Origin: Candidatus Glassiibacteriota bacterium
GTDB taxonomy: Bacteria; Gemmatimonadota; Glassbacteria; GWA2-58-10
Assembly (NCBI GenBank): GCA_016934095.1
Contig: JAFGTO010000589.1
Location: 1-6,253 of the forward strand
Direction: 5' to 3'
DNA length: 6,253 nucleotides
The notes under the pieces were generated by a model. The model was not told the origin of the DNA. It saw nothing but the letters and a program-made list of their open reading frames with translations, and searched no databases. The first letter of the stretch is position 1, and every line of letters starts with the position of its first letter. This document shows, piece after piece, positions 5,823 to 6,253 of the stretch. The position numbers and the translations under genes were made by a program.

Positions 5823-6253
5823 CTATTCTTTGACAAAAAGCCGGTCCAGTCCCCAGAATAGGCCGGAGGGGAAGGCTACCAGCACCATGGCGGCGGTAAA
5901 CTCCATCAGGTTTTTATTCACTATCAGGTAACTGCCTTCGCCGGGCATGAACTGCACGCCGATAAAAGGCGGGTTGGAGATGTAAAACAGTAAAAGCAAC
6001 AGGGCCGCGCCGACCGCTGCGGTCCGGGTGAAGAAACCCAGGATCAGGCACAGCCCGATGGCGGAAAGGCCGTAAAGCATGACCGCATCGATTGATTTCA
6101 GCATCCAGGCATGATCCACCATGTATTCGAACATCCCGGAGAACGGCCCGGGGGCGGCATTCAGGTAGCCGGCGGCCGACCAGCCGGTCGAGGTGATCTT
6201 GACATACCCCTCGTAAAGGAACTGCCAGCCGATAGTTACCCGCATCAACAGCA
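5823..6253 (-). CDS. DoxX-like integral membrane protein (5' end outside window)
   Basis: About 142 residues are visible and the frame stays open to the window edge. A TTG at 6248 or ATG at 6245 could start translation, but the family normally has some 10-30 residues before the RVTIGWQFLYEGYVKI segment, so the true start is probably beyond 6253. The sequence fits the DoxX/DoxD-like membrane family: the opening helix with GWQFLYEG, then helices around SIDAVMLYGLSAIGLCLILGFF, the FFTRTAAVGA turn, a leucine-rich third helix ending in FYISNPP, and a NKNLMEF-led fourth helix ending FWGLDRLF. Named DoxD/DoxX relatives are part of thiosulfate:quinone oxidoreductase in Acidianus, but most members are uncharacterised and quinone-linked activity is only a guess. 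It lies 81 bases before the Tat-exported oxidoreductase on the same strand, suggesting linked function at the membrane. Confidence 0.87.
   Translation of the reverse strand, partial: LLMRVTIGWQFLYEGYVKITSTGWSAAGYLNAAPGPFSGMFEYMVDHAWMLKSIDAVMLYGLSAIGLCLILGFFTRTAAVGAALLLLLFYISNPPFIGVQFMPGEGSYLIVNKNLMEFTAAMVLVAFPSGLFWGLDRLFVKE

Noticed and set aside
6243..6248. TTG (6248) or ATG (6245) as the true start of the DoxX-like protein.
   Set aside because: The frame is open to the window edge, and the first DoxX helix would lack the residues that usually precede it, so the gene is treated as partial.

Overview
The window comes from a bacterial chromosome of moderately high G+C. It probably belongs to an uncultured lineage near the FCB or PVC groups. 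This placement is an inference: it rests on the pairing of a Tat-exported, long Gfo/Idh/MocA oxidoreductase with a DoxX-type membrane protein, on a short two-helix membrane protein resembling DUF3098, and on a one-domain PurH. No gene here fixes a species. I see no mobile element, CRISPR array or phage gene, so this looks like ordinary chromosome.

Layout. On the + strand, the 3' end of a TrkA-type regulatory subunit (1-405) is followed after 7 bases by a complete TrkH/KtrB-type potassium transporter (413-1897). The pair forms a two-gene K+ uptake operon. A gene-free convergent region of about 330 bases follows. It holds a strong + strand hairpin with a T-tract (2067-2107) and an opposing - strand terminator (2175-2217).

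Everything to the right is on the - strand. Read in the direction of transcription, from the right edge, the order is: a DoxX-like membrane protein (5' end cut by the window), a Tat-signal Gfo/Idh/MocA oxidoreductase, purN (GAR transformylase), an IMP cyclohydrolase that is only the N-terminal domain of PurH, then after a G+C-rich gap with a possible promoter a 77-residue two-helix membrane protein, tRNA-Val(UAC) with encoded CCA, and the terminator.

How they work together. TrkA/TrkH is a K+ channel-like transporter with its nucleotide-gated cytoplasmic ring. PurN and the cyclohydrolase act at the third and last steps of IMP synthesis; the penultimate step, AICAR formylation, is absent here and must be encoded elsewhere. 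The DoxX and Tat-oxidoreductase genes may form an envelope redox pair with unknown substrate. The small membrane protein and tRNA-Val probably share one transcript, because only 13 bases separate them and a short perfect hairpin fills that gap.
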